37,932 nt of DNA. It comes from Planctomycetota bacterium (lineage in GTDB: Bacteria; Planctomycetota; UBA1135; GCA-002686595). Under the pieces are notes generated by a model. The model saw only the letters and a list, made by a program, of their open reading frames with translations, was not told where the DNA came from and did no database searches. The stretch is taken from the NCBI GenBank assembly GCA_016872755.1, contig VGZE01000016.1, forward strand, positions 1 through 37,932, written 5' to 3'. Positions 26,740 to 35,280 of this stretch are shown here, in pieces. Every line of letters starts with the position of its first letter. Within the stretch, counting starts at the first letter, position 1. The position numbers and the translations under genes are program-made.

Positions 26740-27981
26740 TCAGTTGAGCCAGGGCTCGAAGGTGCGGCGAAGCCGCGAAGTATTGAGCTTGGACATCGCC
26801 CGCATCTGGATCTGGCGGATGCGCTCGACGCTGACGCCCATGCGGTCGGCGACCTCCGACAGCGTGCTCTCGCGATCCGCGCCGAGGCCGAATCGCAGTT
26901 CGATGACTTCTCGTTCGCGATCGGACAATCGACTGAGCGCGGCCCCGAGGTCCGCTTCGAGCGTGCGACCTTCGATCGAAGGATCGTAGCCGTCGTTCTC
27001 CGGGGACTTGGCGGCGAGGATATCGCGGAACCGACCGCCCTCGCCGTCACTGCCCATGTTCGCATCGAGTGAGGTGCTCGTCCGTCCCGCACCGATCGCG
27101 GCCATGACGATGGACTTGCTCAGGTCGGCATGTTCCGCGATCGCATCGACCGACGCGCCCTGGTCACCGAGCTTGGCGCGCGCCGCATTGACGTGCTTCA
27201 TGGCCTTCTGCAGGTAGACCGGCAGGCGGACAGTGTTCCCGAAGTTGTAGAGGTGGTTGCGGAAGGCCTGGTTCAACCAGTGCACGGCGTAGGTGCGGAA
27301 CAGGAGGCCGCGGCGCCAATCGAAACCGTCCACGGCGCGGAAGAGCGACAGGCATCCTTCTTGGATCAGATCGGTGCGGCTGGCGCCGGTGTGCGCGTAG
27401 TGCTCGACGTTGATCAGCACGAGGTAGAGGTTGCGCTCGACCATCTCGGTGCGGAGCGCGTGCAGCTCCATCTGCCGCCGCAGCAGGGCGCGTCGAACAG
27501 AGGGGTTCGCGACGGCCGCTGCCAGGGTCGAAGCGGCCTCTGCATCCGGAATCGAGTCGATGCCCGCGGCCTTGCAAGCCATCGCCAGTCGCAGTCGTGC
27601 GAACTCGGTTCGGCGGGCGTGACGAGCTTCTTCGTCGCGCTCCATGATCAGCATGTCGTCTACGTCGTGACGGAACTGTTGAACGAAAGAAACGCGCGAA
27701 GCCTGCGTCGCGGGAGTGCCCTTGCGCCACGATTGCGGATCGCGGATTTCCAGATCGGTGTTCTTCCGATCCAATTCACGGGCCAAGCGCTTGGCACCCG
27801 CCTCGAAGGAGGCGGGCTTGAGCGCCAATCGATCGAGGCGCTGATCGAGCTGCGCGAGTGCAAGTGTCGTGCGTGGCATGGAGACCTTTCGGGCCCGCCG
27901 GCGGGAGGAGAACCGGCTGGGTCTGCGGGAGACTTCGTTCGATACCGCGTCTTGGATTCCGGTTTCAGCACGGGGTGGCAT
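26740..27981 (-). CDS. RpoD-like (group 2 type) sigma factor with altered promoter-contact residues
   Basis: 413 residues from ATG 27981, chosen because AAGGAG lies six bases upstream; ATG 27879 (379 residues, AAAGG upstream) is the alternative. Region 1.1 is absent and the N-terminus is basic. Region 2 (VERNLYLVLINVEHYAHTGA, DLIQEGCLSLFRAVDGFDWR), region 3 (LPVYLQKAMKHVNAARAKLG), region 4 (LSRLSDREREVIELRFGLG and RIRQIQ) are clear. In the stretch matching E. coli W433, W434, Q437 and T440 this protein has H234, W235, Q238 and R241; in region 4.2, R584 is V385 while E585 and Q589 are kept (E386, Q390). Predicted to read a variant promoter. Monocistronic, with a long leader. Confidence 0.9.
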   Translation of the reverse strand: MPPRAETGIQDAVSNEVSRRPSRFSSRRRARKVSMPRTTLALAQLDQRLDRLALKPASFEAGAKRLARELDRKNTDLEIRDPQSWRKGTPATQASRVSFVQQFRHDVDDMLIMERDEEARHARRTEFARLRLAMACKAAGIDSIPDAEAASTLAAAVANPSVRRALLRRQMELHALRTEMVERNLYLVLINVEHYAHTGASRTDLIQEGCLSLFRAVDGFDWRRGLLFRTYAVHWLNQAFRNHLYNFGNTVRLPVYLQKAMKHVNAARAKLGDQGASVDAIAEHADLSKSIVMAAIGAGRTSTSLDANMGSDGEGGRFRDILAAKSPENDGYDPSIEGRTLEADLGAALSRLSDREREVIELRFGLGADRESTLSEVADRMGVSVERIRQIQMRAMSKLNTSRLRRTFEPWLN

Positions 27982-28302
27982 TCAGGGCTCCTTGCTGTCG
28001 TGCTTGAAACGGCGCCGACAGCTACGCAGAAAGGGATCAAACCTTGGTCCGAGACGCTCAGAAGCCGCACGAATCGGTACGCACGTACGCCCCTTCGAGC
28101 ACAAGCCAAGTGAGCGACTAGACTTAGACTTCGTCTACCGAAGCCTGCGGGTATACAAATTTCGTCGGCACGCGCTGCATGGGTGAGCCAAACAGCCAAA
28201 TTGGCATGTCATGCCGGCAAGAGCTGGCACCCGGGTGGCTCCCCCTGGTCGGGGTGCTGAACTCGCCTGTTCGTTGGCCCACCGCCGAGTAGCGGCCCTA
28301 GG
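27982..28302 (-). promoter_or_regulatory. Long leader of the group-2-like sigma gene with several palindromes
   Basis: 321 bases without a gene. It holds GTACG-CA-CGTAC (28077-28088), TAGAC-TTC-GTCTA (28125-28137), GTATAC within a candidate -10 (28151-28156, minus strand TATACC), GCCAA-A-TTGGC (28195-28205) and GGCATG-T-CATGCC (28203-28215), the last two sharing bases. This density of AT-containing palindromes is unusual for the window. No -35 was recognised. Any of these could be operators for stress control of the sigma gene; the assignments are inference. Confidence 0.4.
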
Positions 28303-29565
28303 TCAGCCGCCTGAACTAGCGCCGGCCGCCGCGTGCCCGCGGATCTCGGTCCCCTTGTACGTCTTCTGGACCTCGGTCGGCAGGTAGGGCCGCAGGTACG
28401 CGAGCCCTTCGGCCTCCTTCACCAGGTTGCGCGCGATCACCATGCGCTGGACCTGATTCGTGCCCTCGTAGATCTGCAAGATCTTGGCGTCGCGGAAGCA
28501 CTTGGCGATCGGGTAGTCCTCCATGAAGCCGTACCCGCCGAAGATCTGCACCGCATCGGTGGCGACTTCCATGGCGGTATCCGTCGCGAAGCACTTTGCC
28601 ATCGCGGCGCGCTTGCTGATGGTGTCGGCCATCCCGGCGTCGATCGCAGCTGCGCAGGCGTAGACGAGCCAGCGCGATGCCTCGGTCTTCATCGCCATGT
28701 CGGCGAGCATCTTCTGCACCATCTGGAAGCTCGAGATCGGTGCACCGAACTGCTGGCGCCGGTTCGCGTAGACGAGCGCGAGGTCGAGCGAGCCCTGAGC
28801 CGCGCCCACGGCTTGGGCAGCCACACCCGGCCTGGCGTAGTCGAGCGTCATCATCGCGTGTTTGAAGCCCATGCCGGGCTTCCCGCCGATCAGGTTCGTC
28901 TTCGGAACCCGGCAGCGATCGAAGTGCGTTTCGACGACGGGCACCGTGCGGATGCCCATCTTGTCCTCGACTTTTCCGATCGTGAATCCAGGCGTGCCCT
29001 TTTCGACGACGATCGCGCTGATGCGCCTCGACTTGCTCGTCGGGTCCGTCACGCAGAACACGGAATAGATGTCGGCGACTCCGCCGTTGGTCGTCCACTT
29101 CTTCTCGCCGCAGATCACGTAGTGATCGCCGTCCTCTTCGGCCGTCACCGATAGGCCGCCCGCATCCGAACCGGCGTACTTCTCCGACAGGCAGAACGCG
29201 ACGAACTTGTCGCCGCGCGCGATTTGCGGCAGCCACTTCTTCTTCTGTTCCTCGGTTCCACCGAGGATGATCGGGAAGGAACCGAGCGCGTTGACCGCAA
29301 AAGCCACGCCGAATCCGGAGTCGGCACGCGCAAGCTCCTCCGTGACCAGAGCAAGGGCCAGAACGCCGGCGCCGTGCCCTCCGTACTCCTTCGGAATGAA
29401 GGTCTTGAACAGGCCGGCCGCTGCGACGGCCCGCGCGGCTTCGAAGTTGTACTTCTGTTCCTTGTCGTGCTTGACGGCCCCGGGCAGCACGTGCTTGCGC
29501 GCGATTTCGCGCGCCGTGGCTTGGAGCTCGAGGGCCAGTTCGCTGAAGACGATGTTGTTGGGCAT
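28303..29565 (-). CDS. Acyl-CoA dehydrogenase
   Basis: 420 residues from ATG 29565; no ribosome site is visible. Full family pattern: N-terminal helical domain, the FAD/substrate block CLSEKYAGSDAGGLSVTAEE with GEKKWTTNGG, the RRQQFGAPISSFQMVQ segment, the IFGGYGFMEDYPIAKCFRDA stretch and QIYEGTNQVQR with the catalytic glutamate E367 at the usual position. It oxidises acyl-CoA to trans-2-enoyl-CoA in fatty acid or branched-chain breakdown, passing electrons to ETF in the cytoplasm. Chain-length preference cannot be read off. The C-terminal ~20 residues (GHAAAGASSGG) are an unstructured tail. No other beta-oxidation gene is adjacent. Confidence 0.94.
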   Translation of the reverse strand: MPNNIVFSELALELQATAREIARKHVLPGAVKHDKEQKYNFEAARAVAAAGLFKTFIPKEYGGHGAGVLALALVTEELARADSGFGVAFAVNALGSFPIILGGTEEQKKKWLPQIARGDKFVAFCLSEKYAGSDAGGLSVTAEEDGDHYVICGEKKWTTNGGVADIYSVFCVTDPTSKSRRISAIVVEKGTPGFTIGKVEDKMGIRTVPVVETHFDRCRVPKTNLIGGKPGMGFKHAMMTLDYARPGVAAQAVGAAQGSLDLALVYANRRQQFGAPISSFQMVQKMLADMAMKTEASRWLVYACAAAIDAGMADTISKRAAMAKCFATDTAMEVATDAVQIFGGYGFMEDYPIAKCFRDAKILQIYEGTNQVQRMVIARNLVKEAEGLAYLRPYLPTEVQKTYKGTEIRGHAAAGASSGG

Positions 29566-29651
29566 GGTCGGGCAGTAGGGCCGGCGCGCAAGCCTGCACG
29601 AGCAGCAACGGTGCTTGGCGCGCCTGGGCGCAGGCAGCTTCGTCCGGGGCG

Positions 29652-29666
29652 CGCAGTATACCTGCG
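29652..29666 (-). promoter_or_regulatory. Candidate -10 box inside a palindrome upstream of acyl-CoA dehydrogenase
   Basis: CGCAG-TATAC-CTGCG, with TATACT on the minus strand (29655-29660) matching a -10 at five of six bases, about 90 bases before the ATG 29565. A repressor binding the palindrome would block that -10. No good -35 at 16-18 bases (CAGCGG). Confidence 0.3.
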
Positions 29667-29706
29667 TGGGAGCCGCTCCGCTGCTGGCGGGCCGCGGCGA
29701 GCAAGC

Positions 29707-30462
29707 TCAGGTCACGGCGCGCGCGGCGACCAGCATGCGCTGAGCTCCCGAGTTGAATTCCCGCCCGTCCCAATCGCCGCACACTCGCTCCACGGCCAGA
29801 CCGGCGTGTTGGAGCGTGCGTGCGAGCTCGTCGGGCTCGTAGAGTCGGACGGACTCGGTCCAGCCCCCGACCACGACCTGCTCCTCCAGGATCAGCACGT
29901 CTTTCCGGACGCGCGAAGGGCGCTCGTCCACACGGCGGCGCTCCAGCACGCGCAAGCTGCCGACCGTGCGCTCGGAGCTGGCGACGAGACCGTCGCGCAC
30001 GCGCGCGGCGTTCATCAGGTCCAGCCATGCGATTCCGTCCCGCCGCAAGACCCTGCGCATCTCGCCGAGCACGTGGAGATTCTGCTCGTCGTCGAAGTAC
30101 CCGAACGAATTGAACAGACAAGTGAGCGCATCGAGGGAGTTCGCGCGCAGCGGCAGTTCGCGCATGTCGGCTCGCACGAGGCGGCCGACGAGCCGCTCGG
30201 CACCCTCCGCGCGCAGCGCCCGCCCGAGAAGCTCGGGCGACCAGTCCAGCCCGAACGCATCGAGACCGGCGGAACGCATCGCTCGCGTATGCCGTGCGTT
30301 GCCGCAGCAGAGGTCGAGCAGGCGGCCCCGCAAGCCGAGCGCGATCAACGCCGCGACCTCGGCACGCGCGGAAGCGTCATCGCGATGCGCATAGACGTCC
30401 AGATAGCGCGCCCCGAACGCTTGCTGCCACCACGGCCGAGTCGTCGGATCCGGCTCCTGCAT
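29707..30462 (-). CDS. Class I SAM-dependent methyltransferase
   Basis: 251 residues from ATG 30462; an in-frame TTG at 30471 would add three residues, and neither has a ribosome site. Motif I LLDLCCGNARH (48-58) binds SAM; the acidic end of strand 2 is FGLDWS, motif II/III ADMRELPLRANSLDALTCLF, then FNSFGYF and the partly beta-rich C-terminal half. Fits the small Methyltransf_11/25 group with a C-terminal substrate lid. Substrate unknown. It lies 141 bases before the acyl-CoA dehydrogenase gene in the transcribed direction and 44 bases after the lipoprotein-like gene, so it may be in an operon with the latter. Confidence 0.85.
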   Translation of the reverse strand: MQEPDPTTRPWWQQAFGARYLDVYAHRDDASARAEVAALIALGLRGRLLDLCCGNARHTRAMRSAGLDAFGLDWSPELLGRALRAEGAERLVGRLVRADMRELPLRANSLDALTCLFNSFGYFDDEQNLHVLGEMRRVLRRDGIAWLDLMNAARVRDGLVASSERTVGSLRVLERRRVDERPSRVRKDVLILEEQVVVGGWTESVRLYEPDELARTLQHAGLAVERVCGDWDGREFNSGAQRMLVAARAVT

Positions 30463-30506
30463 CGACAGCAACCCGGGAGTCTGACTGCGGCTGGCGTGGA
30501 TGCGCT

Positions 30507-31004
30507 TCAGGGAAGCGCGATCTCGACCTGCTCGTCGCCGTAGTTCACGGGGACTTCCTTCGCGATCTGCGGGCCGCCGCCGCCGACACTGCCTGTCTTC
30601 GAGTACAGCACGCGCAGTTCGGGCTGCTTCGGCAACGGCGCCTCCATGCCAGGCAGAACGTCGCGCTCGGTGATCGTGAATTGGAGCCGACGCTCGCCAT
30701 CCTTCGGATCGGAGATCTCGACGCCGCCGTACACGTACGAGCGCATCCGCGCGGGCATGCGCGAGCCGCGCTCGCGCAGGATGACGTACACGGTTCCGAC
30801 CTCCGCATCGGCCAGTTCGCCGCGCAGCCGGATCGTGCCGGACACCTGTTTGCCGGCCACCTGTTCCGGACCCGTCTCCGGCCGGTACTTGGGATCGAGG
30901 ACCTCTCCGCTCTTCGGATCAATGGGCACCGGCGGCTGACCGCAGCCCGAACCGAACCAAAGGCAAGCGAAGGCCGCCAGGAGCATGCAGGCGCGAGCAT
31001 TCAT
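30507..31004 (-). CDS. Small lipoprotein-like secreted protein, function unknown
   Basis: 165 residues from ATG 31004. Residues 1-20 are a signal sequence ending FGSGC, with Cys21 as the likely lipidated residue; the lipobox is imperfect because position -3 is Gly rather than Leu. The mature part begins with a short Pro-rich linker (PPVPIDPKSGEVLDPKYRPE) and continues as beta-strands (VSGTIRLRGELADAEVGTVY) in a fold of about 110 residues, like a small C2- or cytochrome-biogenesis-type TPR-free sandwich. The VSGTI opening and the PQIAKEVPVNYGDEQVEIAL ending resemble CcmI/c-type biogenesis-associated domains, but I do not claim that. Divergent from dgt across 88 bases. Confidence 0.65.
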   Translation of the reverse strand: MNARACMLLAAFACLWFGSGCGQPPVPIDPKSGEVLDPKYRPETGPEQVAGKQVSGTIRLRGELADAEVGTVYVILRERGSRMPARMRSYVYGGVEISDPKDGERRLQFTITERDVLPGMEAPLPKQPELRVLYSKTGSVGGGGPQIAKEVPVNYGDEQVEIALP

Positions 31005-31092
31005 TCGCTCACGATAACCCGGACTTGTTCCACATTCGACACGCCACCGGCCGGCTCCCCGTGCATCCTTGGGAAGGAGGGATTCACCTGCG

Positions 31093-32283
31093 ATGATCCG
31101 TGCTTCCATGCAAGAACGCTTCTCGTTCCTCGACCGTCGAGCCAAGCAGTTGCACGAGGAGGCCCATCTGATCCCGGCCGCCCTCCACAGCGGGCATTCG
31201 GCAGGCCGCGCGAAGCCGGAGCCGGAGGACGAGTTGCGGACCGCATACGAACGCGACCGCGATCGCATCATCCACTGCACCGCGTTCCGGCGCCTGATGC
31301 ACAAGACGCAGGTCTTCGTGAGCAGCGACGGCGATCACCATCGCACGCGCATGTCCCACAGCCTGGAGGTCGCGCAAGTCGCGCGCAGTATCGCCAGCGC
31401 CTTGCGGCTCAATGAGTCGTTCTGCGAAGCACTTGCGCTTGCGCACGACATCGGCCATCCACCCTTCGGTCATCGAGGCGAGTGGGCGCTCGATGCGCTG
31501 ATGCGAGACCACGGCGGGTTCAGGCACAACGCGCAGGTGTTGCGGGTCGTCGATCTGCTCGAAAGGCGCAGCCCCGATTACGCCGGCCTCAATCTGACGC
31601 GCGAATTGCGTGAGTCTCTCTTGAAGCACGAGAAGGCCGAGGACTGGCCCGCGGAGTTCGGCGCGCGGCCGCGCTCGCCCTACCTCGAGGCCCAGGTCGT
31701 CGATCTCGCCGATTCGACCGCCTACAACGTGCACGACGTCGAAGACGGCCTGCGCGCGGGAATGTTCGACGAGAGCGCACTCGAGACGGAGGTCGAGCTG
31801 TGGAAGCGCGCGCGCGCCAGCGTCGAGCAGAGACACCCCGGGTTCCTCGCCTCGACCAACGACGTGAACCTGAGGGTCAAGCGGATCACGACGGAACTCC
31901 TCAAGGCCCTCATCGAGGACCTCGTCCGTGCTTCGGCGGCACGCCTCGCGGAAAGGCCCGCCGGCTCGCCGGCCGAGGCGCGAGCCATGCAGGGCTACGC
32001 GATCGGACATGGGGACGTGCTCGAACCCATGGTCGCGCAGCTGCACGCCTTCCTGTATCGCCATTTCTACCGCCACCCGACGCTGCGGGAGCTCGAACGC
32101 CGGGCAGCTTCCGTGCTTTCCGAGTTGTTCGAGTCCGTGCGAGCGCGCCCGGCCGAATTGCCGCCGTGGTATCGCGGCTGGGTCGATCGCGTCGGGCTCG
32201 AGCGCGCCGTGTGCGACTACATCGCCGGCATGACGGATCGCTTCGCCGAACGCGAGCACGCGCGCCTACGCGAGTCGACCTGA
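31093..32283 (+). CDS. dgt: Deoxyguanosinetriphosphate triphosphohydrolase-like HD protein
   Basis: 396 residues from ATG 31093; AAGGAGGG at 31074-31081 lies 11 bases upstream, slightly far, and a second ATG at 31108 also fits. The HD-domain metal site is complete: H83 in DHHRTRMSHS, H118-D119 in LAHDIGHPPFGH, and the later Asp in LADSTAYNVHD. FRRLMHKTQVF and DRDRIIHCTAFRRL are family fingerprints. The enzyme cleaves dGTP or related dNTPs to the deoxynucleoside and triphosphate in the cytoplasm, keeping nucleotide pools balanced. The short length fits the deoxyguanosinetriphosphate triphosphohydrolase-like subgroup rather than E. coli Dgt (~500 residues), so exact substrate preference is unsure. 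Confidence 0.92.
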   Translation: MIRASMQERFSFLDRRAKQLHEEAHLIPAALHSGHSAGRAKPEPEDELRTAYERDRDRIIHCTAFRRLMHKTQVFVSSDGDHHRTRMSHSLEVAQVARSIASALRLNESFCEALALAHDIGHPPFGHRGEWALDALMRDHGGFRHNAQVLRVVDLLERRSPDYAGLNLTRELRESLLKHEKAEDWPAEFGARPRSPYLEAQVVDLADSTAYNVHDVEDGLRAGMFDESALETEVELWKRARASVEQRHPGFLASTNDVNLRVKRITTELLKALIEDLVRASAARLAERPAGSPAEARAMQGYAIGHGDVLEPMVAQLHAFLYRHFYRHPTLRELERRAASVLSELFESVRARPAELPPWYRGWVDRVGLERAVCDYIAGMTDRFAEREHARLREST

Positions 32284-32326
32284 GGCGGCCCGCCGGACTC
32301 CGTTCGCCGGGCAGGCTCCCACGCGC

Positions 32327-33634
32327 TCAGGCCTCGCGGTTCCTGCGTCGCCAGATTGCCGATGCGAGCCCGATCGTGCTCAGGCCGATGGCGCTGAGCA
32401 CGCCCAGCTCCACCAGGATCCCGTCGAGTCCCTTGCCGTACCAGAAGATGCCCTGGTAGGCGTCCATGGCCCACGCGTTCAGCGTGAAGTGGCCGAGCCT
32501 GCGGAACCACTCCGGCGCGATCACGAGCGGGAACCAGCTCCCGCCGAGCGCGCTCATCGTGAGGATCAGCAGCACCGAGAGGCCTTCGAGCTGCTTTCGA
32601 CTGCGGCACAGCACCGCCAGCAGCACTCCGAATCCGGTGGCCGCCAGTGCCGTGCAGAAGGAAGTCGCGGCCAAGGCCAGGGGCGCGTCGAACACGGGAA
32701 GGCTGAAGACGAGTGCTCCGAAGGTGAAGAGCACGATCAACTGAAGCATCCCCGAGATCATCGTGAACAGGAGCTTGGCGATCAGGATCGCGTCGAGCGT
32801 GCCCGGTGCGCACAAGATGCGCTCGAGCGTTCCGGCGTCGCGCTCTTCGAGCAGCGTCCCGCCGCACGCGCTCAACCCGAACAGCAGCATCATCACGGCG
32901 ATCCCCGCCACGGCGTGCGCCTGCGCCGCGATCTTGTTGCCGCGGCCGGAGTCTCCGGCGACATCCTCGACCTCGAGTCCGAGCGCCTTGGGGAGGTCGC
33001 GCGCGAATTCGAAGCCCGCGGCCGCGTTGGCGCCCGCCTTCGCTTCCTTCGTCTCGGCCACGTCGGCTCCGCTGCGGCTCCAACCAGATCGCATGGCGAT
33101 CGCCGCCATGCGCACCCAGGTATCCTCGATGACCTCACGGGCTTCCGGATGCAACTCGCTGGGCACGTCGAACCAGTCGAGGCTTGCAAGGGTGAGCTGC
33201 TTCGCCAGCTCCTGACCGCGCGCCTCGAACAGCGCTGGAGCAAGGCTCGCGAGCACGATCTGCTGCTCGATCTCCTTGCTCGGATCGCGCAGCAGCCGCA
33301 GCTTGCCCGTGCCGGCCGCGAAGCCGGTCTCGATCACCAGCGCCGCGGGCTCCCGACCCTTGGCCACGCGCTCGGCGGCGTCCTCGCGTTCCTCGACCTC
33401 CAGGCTCTGCGAATCACGCAGCGCATCGACGATGCGTGCTGAATCGGGCGTGCGATCTCGATCCAGCACGAGCAGCTCGACCCTTCCGATCGATTCCTCA
33501 CCCCCCATCGCCCCCATCGCCGAGCCGAAGATCAGCACGAGCACGATGGGGATCGCCAATGCGGAGAGAACCGCTGCGCGGTCGCGCAGCCACCCGCGCA
33601 GGTCCTTCGAGCACAACAGCCAGATCGTCCTCAT
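32327..33634 (-). CDS. ABC-2 transporter permease (NatB/LinearmycinB-like)
   Basis: 435 residues from ATG 33634; GAGGAGG lies four bases before it and the ATGA overlaps the ATPase stop. One membrane helix near the N-terminus (~18-40, SALAIPIVLVLIFGSAMGAM), a large extracytoplasmic loop (~45-245), then five or six helices in the C-terminal half with the ABC-2 motif SACGGTLLEERDAGTLERIL. This 1+5 layout fits permeases that export sodium, drugs or lipids. Substrate unknown. Works with the upstream-encoded ATPase. Converges with the dGTPase gene across 43 bases. Confidence 0.9.
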   Translation of the reverse strand: MRTIWLLCSKDLRGWLRDRAAVLSALAIPIVLVLIFGSAMGAMGGEESIGRVELLVLDRDRTPDSARIVDALRDSQSLEVEEREDAAERVAKGREPAALVIETGFAAGTGKLRLLRDPSKEIEQQIVLASLAPALFEARGQELAKQLTLASLDWFDVPSELHPEAREVIEDTWVRMAAIAMRSGWSRSGADVAETKEAKAGANAAAGFEFARDLPKALGLEVEDVAGDSGRGNKIAAQAHAVAGIAVMMLLFGLSACGGTLLEERDAGTLERILCAPGTLDAILIAKLLFTMISGMLQLIVLFTFGALVFSLPVFDAPLALAATSFCTALAATGFGVLLAVLCRSRKQLEGLSVLLILTMSALGGSWFPLVIAPEWFRRLGHFTLNAWAMDAYQGIFWYGKGLDGILVELGVLSAIGLSTIGLASAIWRRRNREA

Positions 33635-34530
33635 CGGACCTCCTCGTCTCGCAGCTTGCGTCCGGTCAGACCCAGGAAGACCTCTTCGAGACCCACGGCG
33701 GGCTCGCGCAGATTCACGGCGATGCCCGCCTGTTGCAGCAGGCGAATGGCGGTGCCCGTCTTCGTGGGATCTCCGAGGCGAAGCTCTCCGTCGCTCGGTT
33801 CGCTCGGGGCACGGCGATGACGGGCCTGCAATTCCGCCAACGAGCCGCAGGCCAACATCCGGCCCGTGTCTAGGATCGCGATCCGGTCGCACAGCCGCTC
33901 GACCTCACCGAGCGCGTGACTGGTGTAGATGAGCGTCGTGCCGCGCGAGCGCAGCGCCTCGACCAGCTCGAAGATGCGAGTGCGCGACTGCGGGTCGATC
34001 CCGACCGTCGGCTCGTCGAGCAGCACCAGCTCCGGATCGTGCAGGGTCCCGGCCACCACGTTGAGCCGGCGCTTCATCCCTCCGGAGTACTGGCCGACGC
34101 GGTCATCGGCCCGCTCGAGGAGCCCGGCAGCCTCGAGTGCACGCGCGACGGCCTCGTCGAGCACGCGCCCGGACAGGCGGTACAGCGCTCCGAAGAGCCG
34201 CAGGTTCTCGCGCGCCGTCAAGTCGTCGTAGAGCGCCAGATCCTGCGGCACGAGCCCGATGCGCGCGCGCAGCGCCTCGCCGTCGCGACTGGGATCCAAT
34301 CCCAGCACCTTCAGCTCGCCGGCGTGGCGCGAAAGCCGAGCGCAGAACATGCGCAGCGAAGTCGACTTGCCCGCGCCATTGGGCCCCAACAGGCCCAGGC
34401 ACTCGCCGCGGCGTACCGTCAGATCCAGTCCGTCGACGGCGCGGCGATCGCCGAAGCTGCGCACGAGTCCGCGCGCGTGCAATGCGACGGCAGCCGGCGT
34501 ACCAGGTGGGGATTCGGGGGAGTTGGGCAT
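33631..34530 (-). CDS. ABC transporter ATPase (NatA-like)
   Basis: 299 residues from ATG 34530, with AAGG eight bases upstream. Walker A GPNGAGKS (49-56), Q-loop VPQD (94-97), signature YSGGMKRR (148-155), Walker B LVLLDEP (168-174), and the H-loop in YTSHALGEVERL. Residues ~225-299 form the C-terminal extension often present in ABC-2 ATPases. It energises the permease encoded next, with a four-base ATGA overlap that keeps the two in equal amounts. It diverges from rnc with only 63 bases between the starts, so the promoters must overlap or lie inside the genes. Confidence 0.94.
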   Translation of the reverse strand: MPNSPESPPGTPAAVALHARGLVRSFGDRRAVDGLDLTVRRGECLGLLGPNGAGKSTSLRMFCARLSRHAGELKVLGLDPSRDGEALRARIGLVPQDLALYDDLTARENLRLFGALYRLSGRVLDEAVARALEAAGLLERADDRVGQYSGGMKRRLNVVAGTLHDPELVLLDEPTVGIDPQSRTRIFELVEALRSRGTTLIYTSHALGEVERLCDRIAILDTGRMLACGSLAELQARHRRAPSEPSDGELRLGDPTKTGTAIRLLQQAGIAVNLREPAVGLEEVFLGLTGRKLRDEEVR

Positions 34531-34593
34531 GGAAGGACCTTGGAACGAGGCTTCTGCATCCCGCGAAGAAATGCCAGATTCTCCTCCTTCACC

Positions 34594-35280
34594 GTGCCGT
34601 GGCCGCCCCGAGAATTCCGTGATCCGGCCCGCCTCCAGCGGGCACTGACGCACGCCTCGGCCGACGGCAAAGCCAACAACGAGCGCTACGAGCTGCTCGG
34701 CGATGCCGTGCTCGCCCTGGTCGTGACCAGCGAACTGCTCGCTCGGCTGCCGAATGCCGACGAGGGCGAGATCTCACGACGACGCGCCTGGCTGGTTTCG
34801 CGCCCCGTTCTGGCCGCGGCCGCGCAGCGATTGGGGCTCGACACGCGTGCGCTCGTAGGCGCGGGCATCGATCGCGCGCACCTGCCCGCCCGCATCCTCG
34901 CCAATCTGTTCGAAGGTGTGCTCGGCGCGGTTCACGAAGATGGCGGCCTCGAAGCGGCCGCTGAATTCGTGCGCGTGGCGCTGCAGGAGCCGCTCGAGAG
35001 CGCCTGCACAGCGAGCTTCGGACAGGACCCCAAGCAGCAGCTGCAGGAGTGGGCCCAGTCGCGCGGACTCGGGTTGCCGCGCTACGTGCTGCTCGCGGAA
35101 GACGGCAGCGCTCACGCGCGCTCGTTCCAGATGGCGGTCGAGTTGGCTGACGTGCGGCACCCCGGAGCTTGGGGACGCACGCGCAAGGAAGCACAGCAGG
35201 GCGCGGCGCGCGAGGCGCTGCTGCGACTCACAGCGCGGCCCCACGAACCGCCATCCGCCCCCGAAGGCCCCGGGCAATGA
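34594..35280 (+). CDS. rnc: Ribonuclease III
   Basis: 228 residues from GTG 34594, the only in-frame start that keeps the N-terminus; no purine-rich ribosome site is visible. RNase III signature NERYELLGDAVL (29-40) supplies E33 and D37. The second acidic pair, normally D-x-x-E, reads N104-L-F-E107, so one metal ligand is replaced by Asn. The double-stranded RNA-binding domain is at ~145-215 (DPKQQLQEWAQSRG, RSFQMAVEL, GRTRKEAQQGAAREAL). It cuts double-stranded RNA, including rRNA precursors, in the cytoplasm. The stop overlaps the mfd start as ATGA, so the two are coupled. Family certain; full activity not, given the Asn. Confidence 0.93.
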   Translation: MPWPPREFRDPARLQRALTHASADGKANNERYELLGDAVLALVVTSELLARLPNADEGEISRRRAWLVSRPVLAAAAQRLGLDTRALVGAGIDRAHLPARILANLFEGVLGAVHEDGGLEAAAEFVRVALQEPLESACTASFGQDPKQQLQEWAQSRGLGLPRYVLLAEDGSAHARSFQMAVELADVRHPGAWGRTRKEAQQGAAREALLRLTARPHEPPSAPEGPGQ

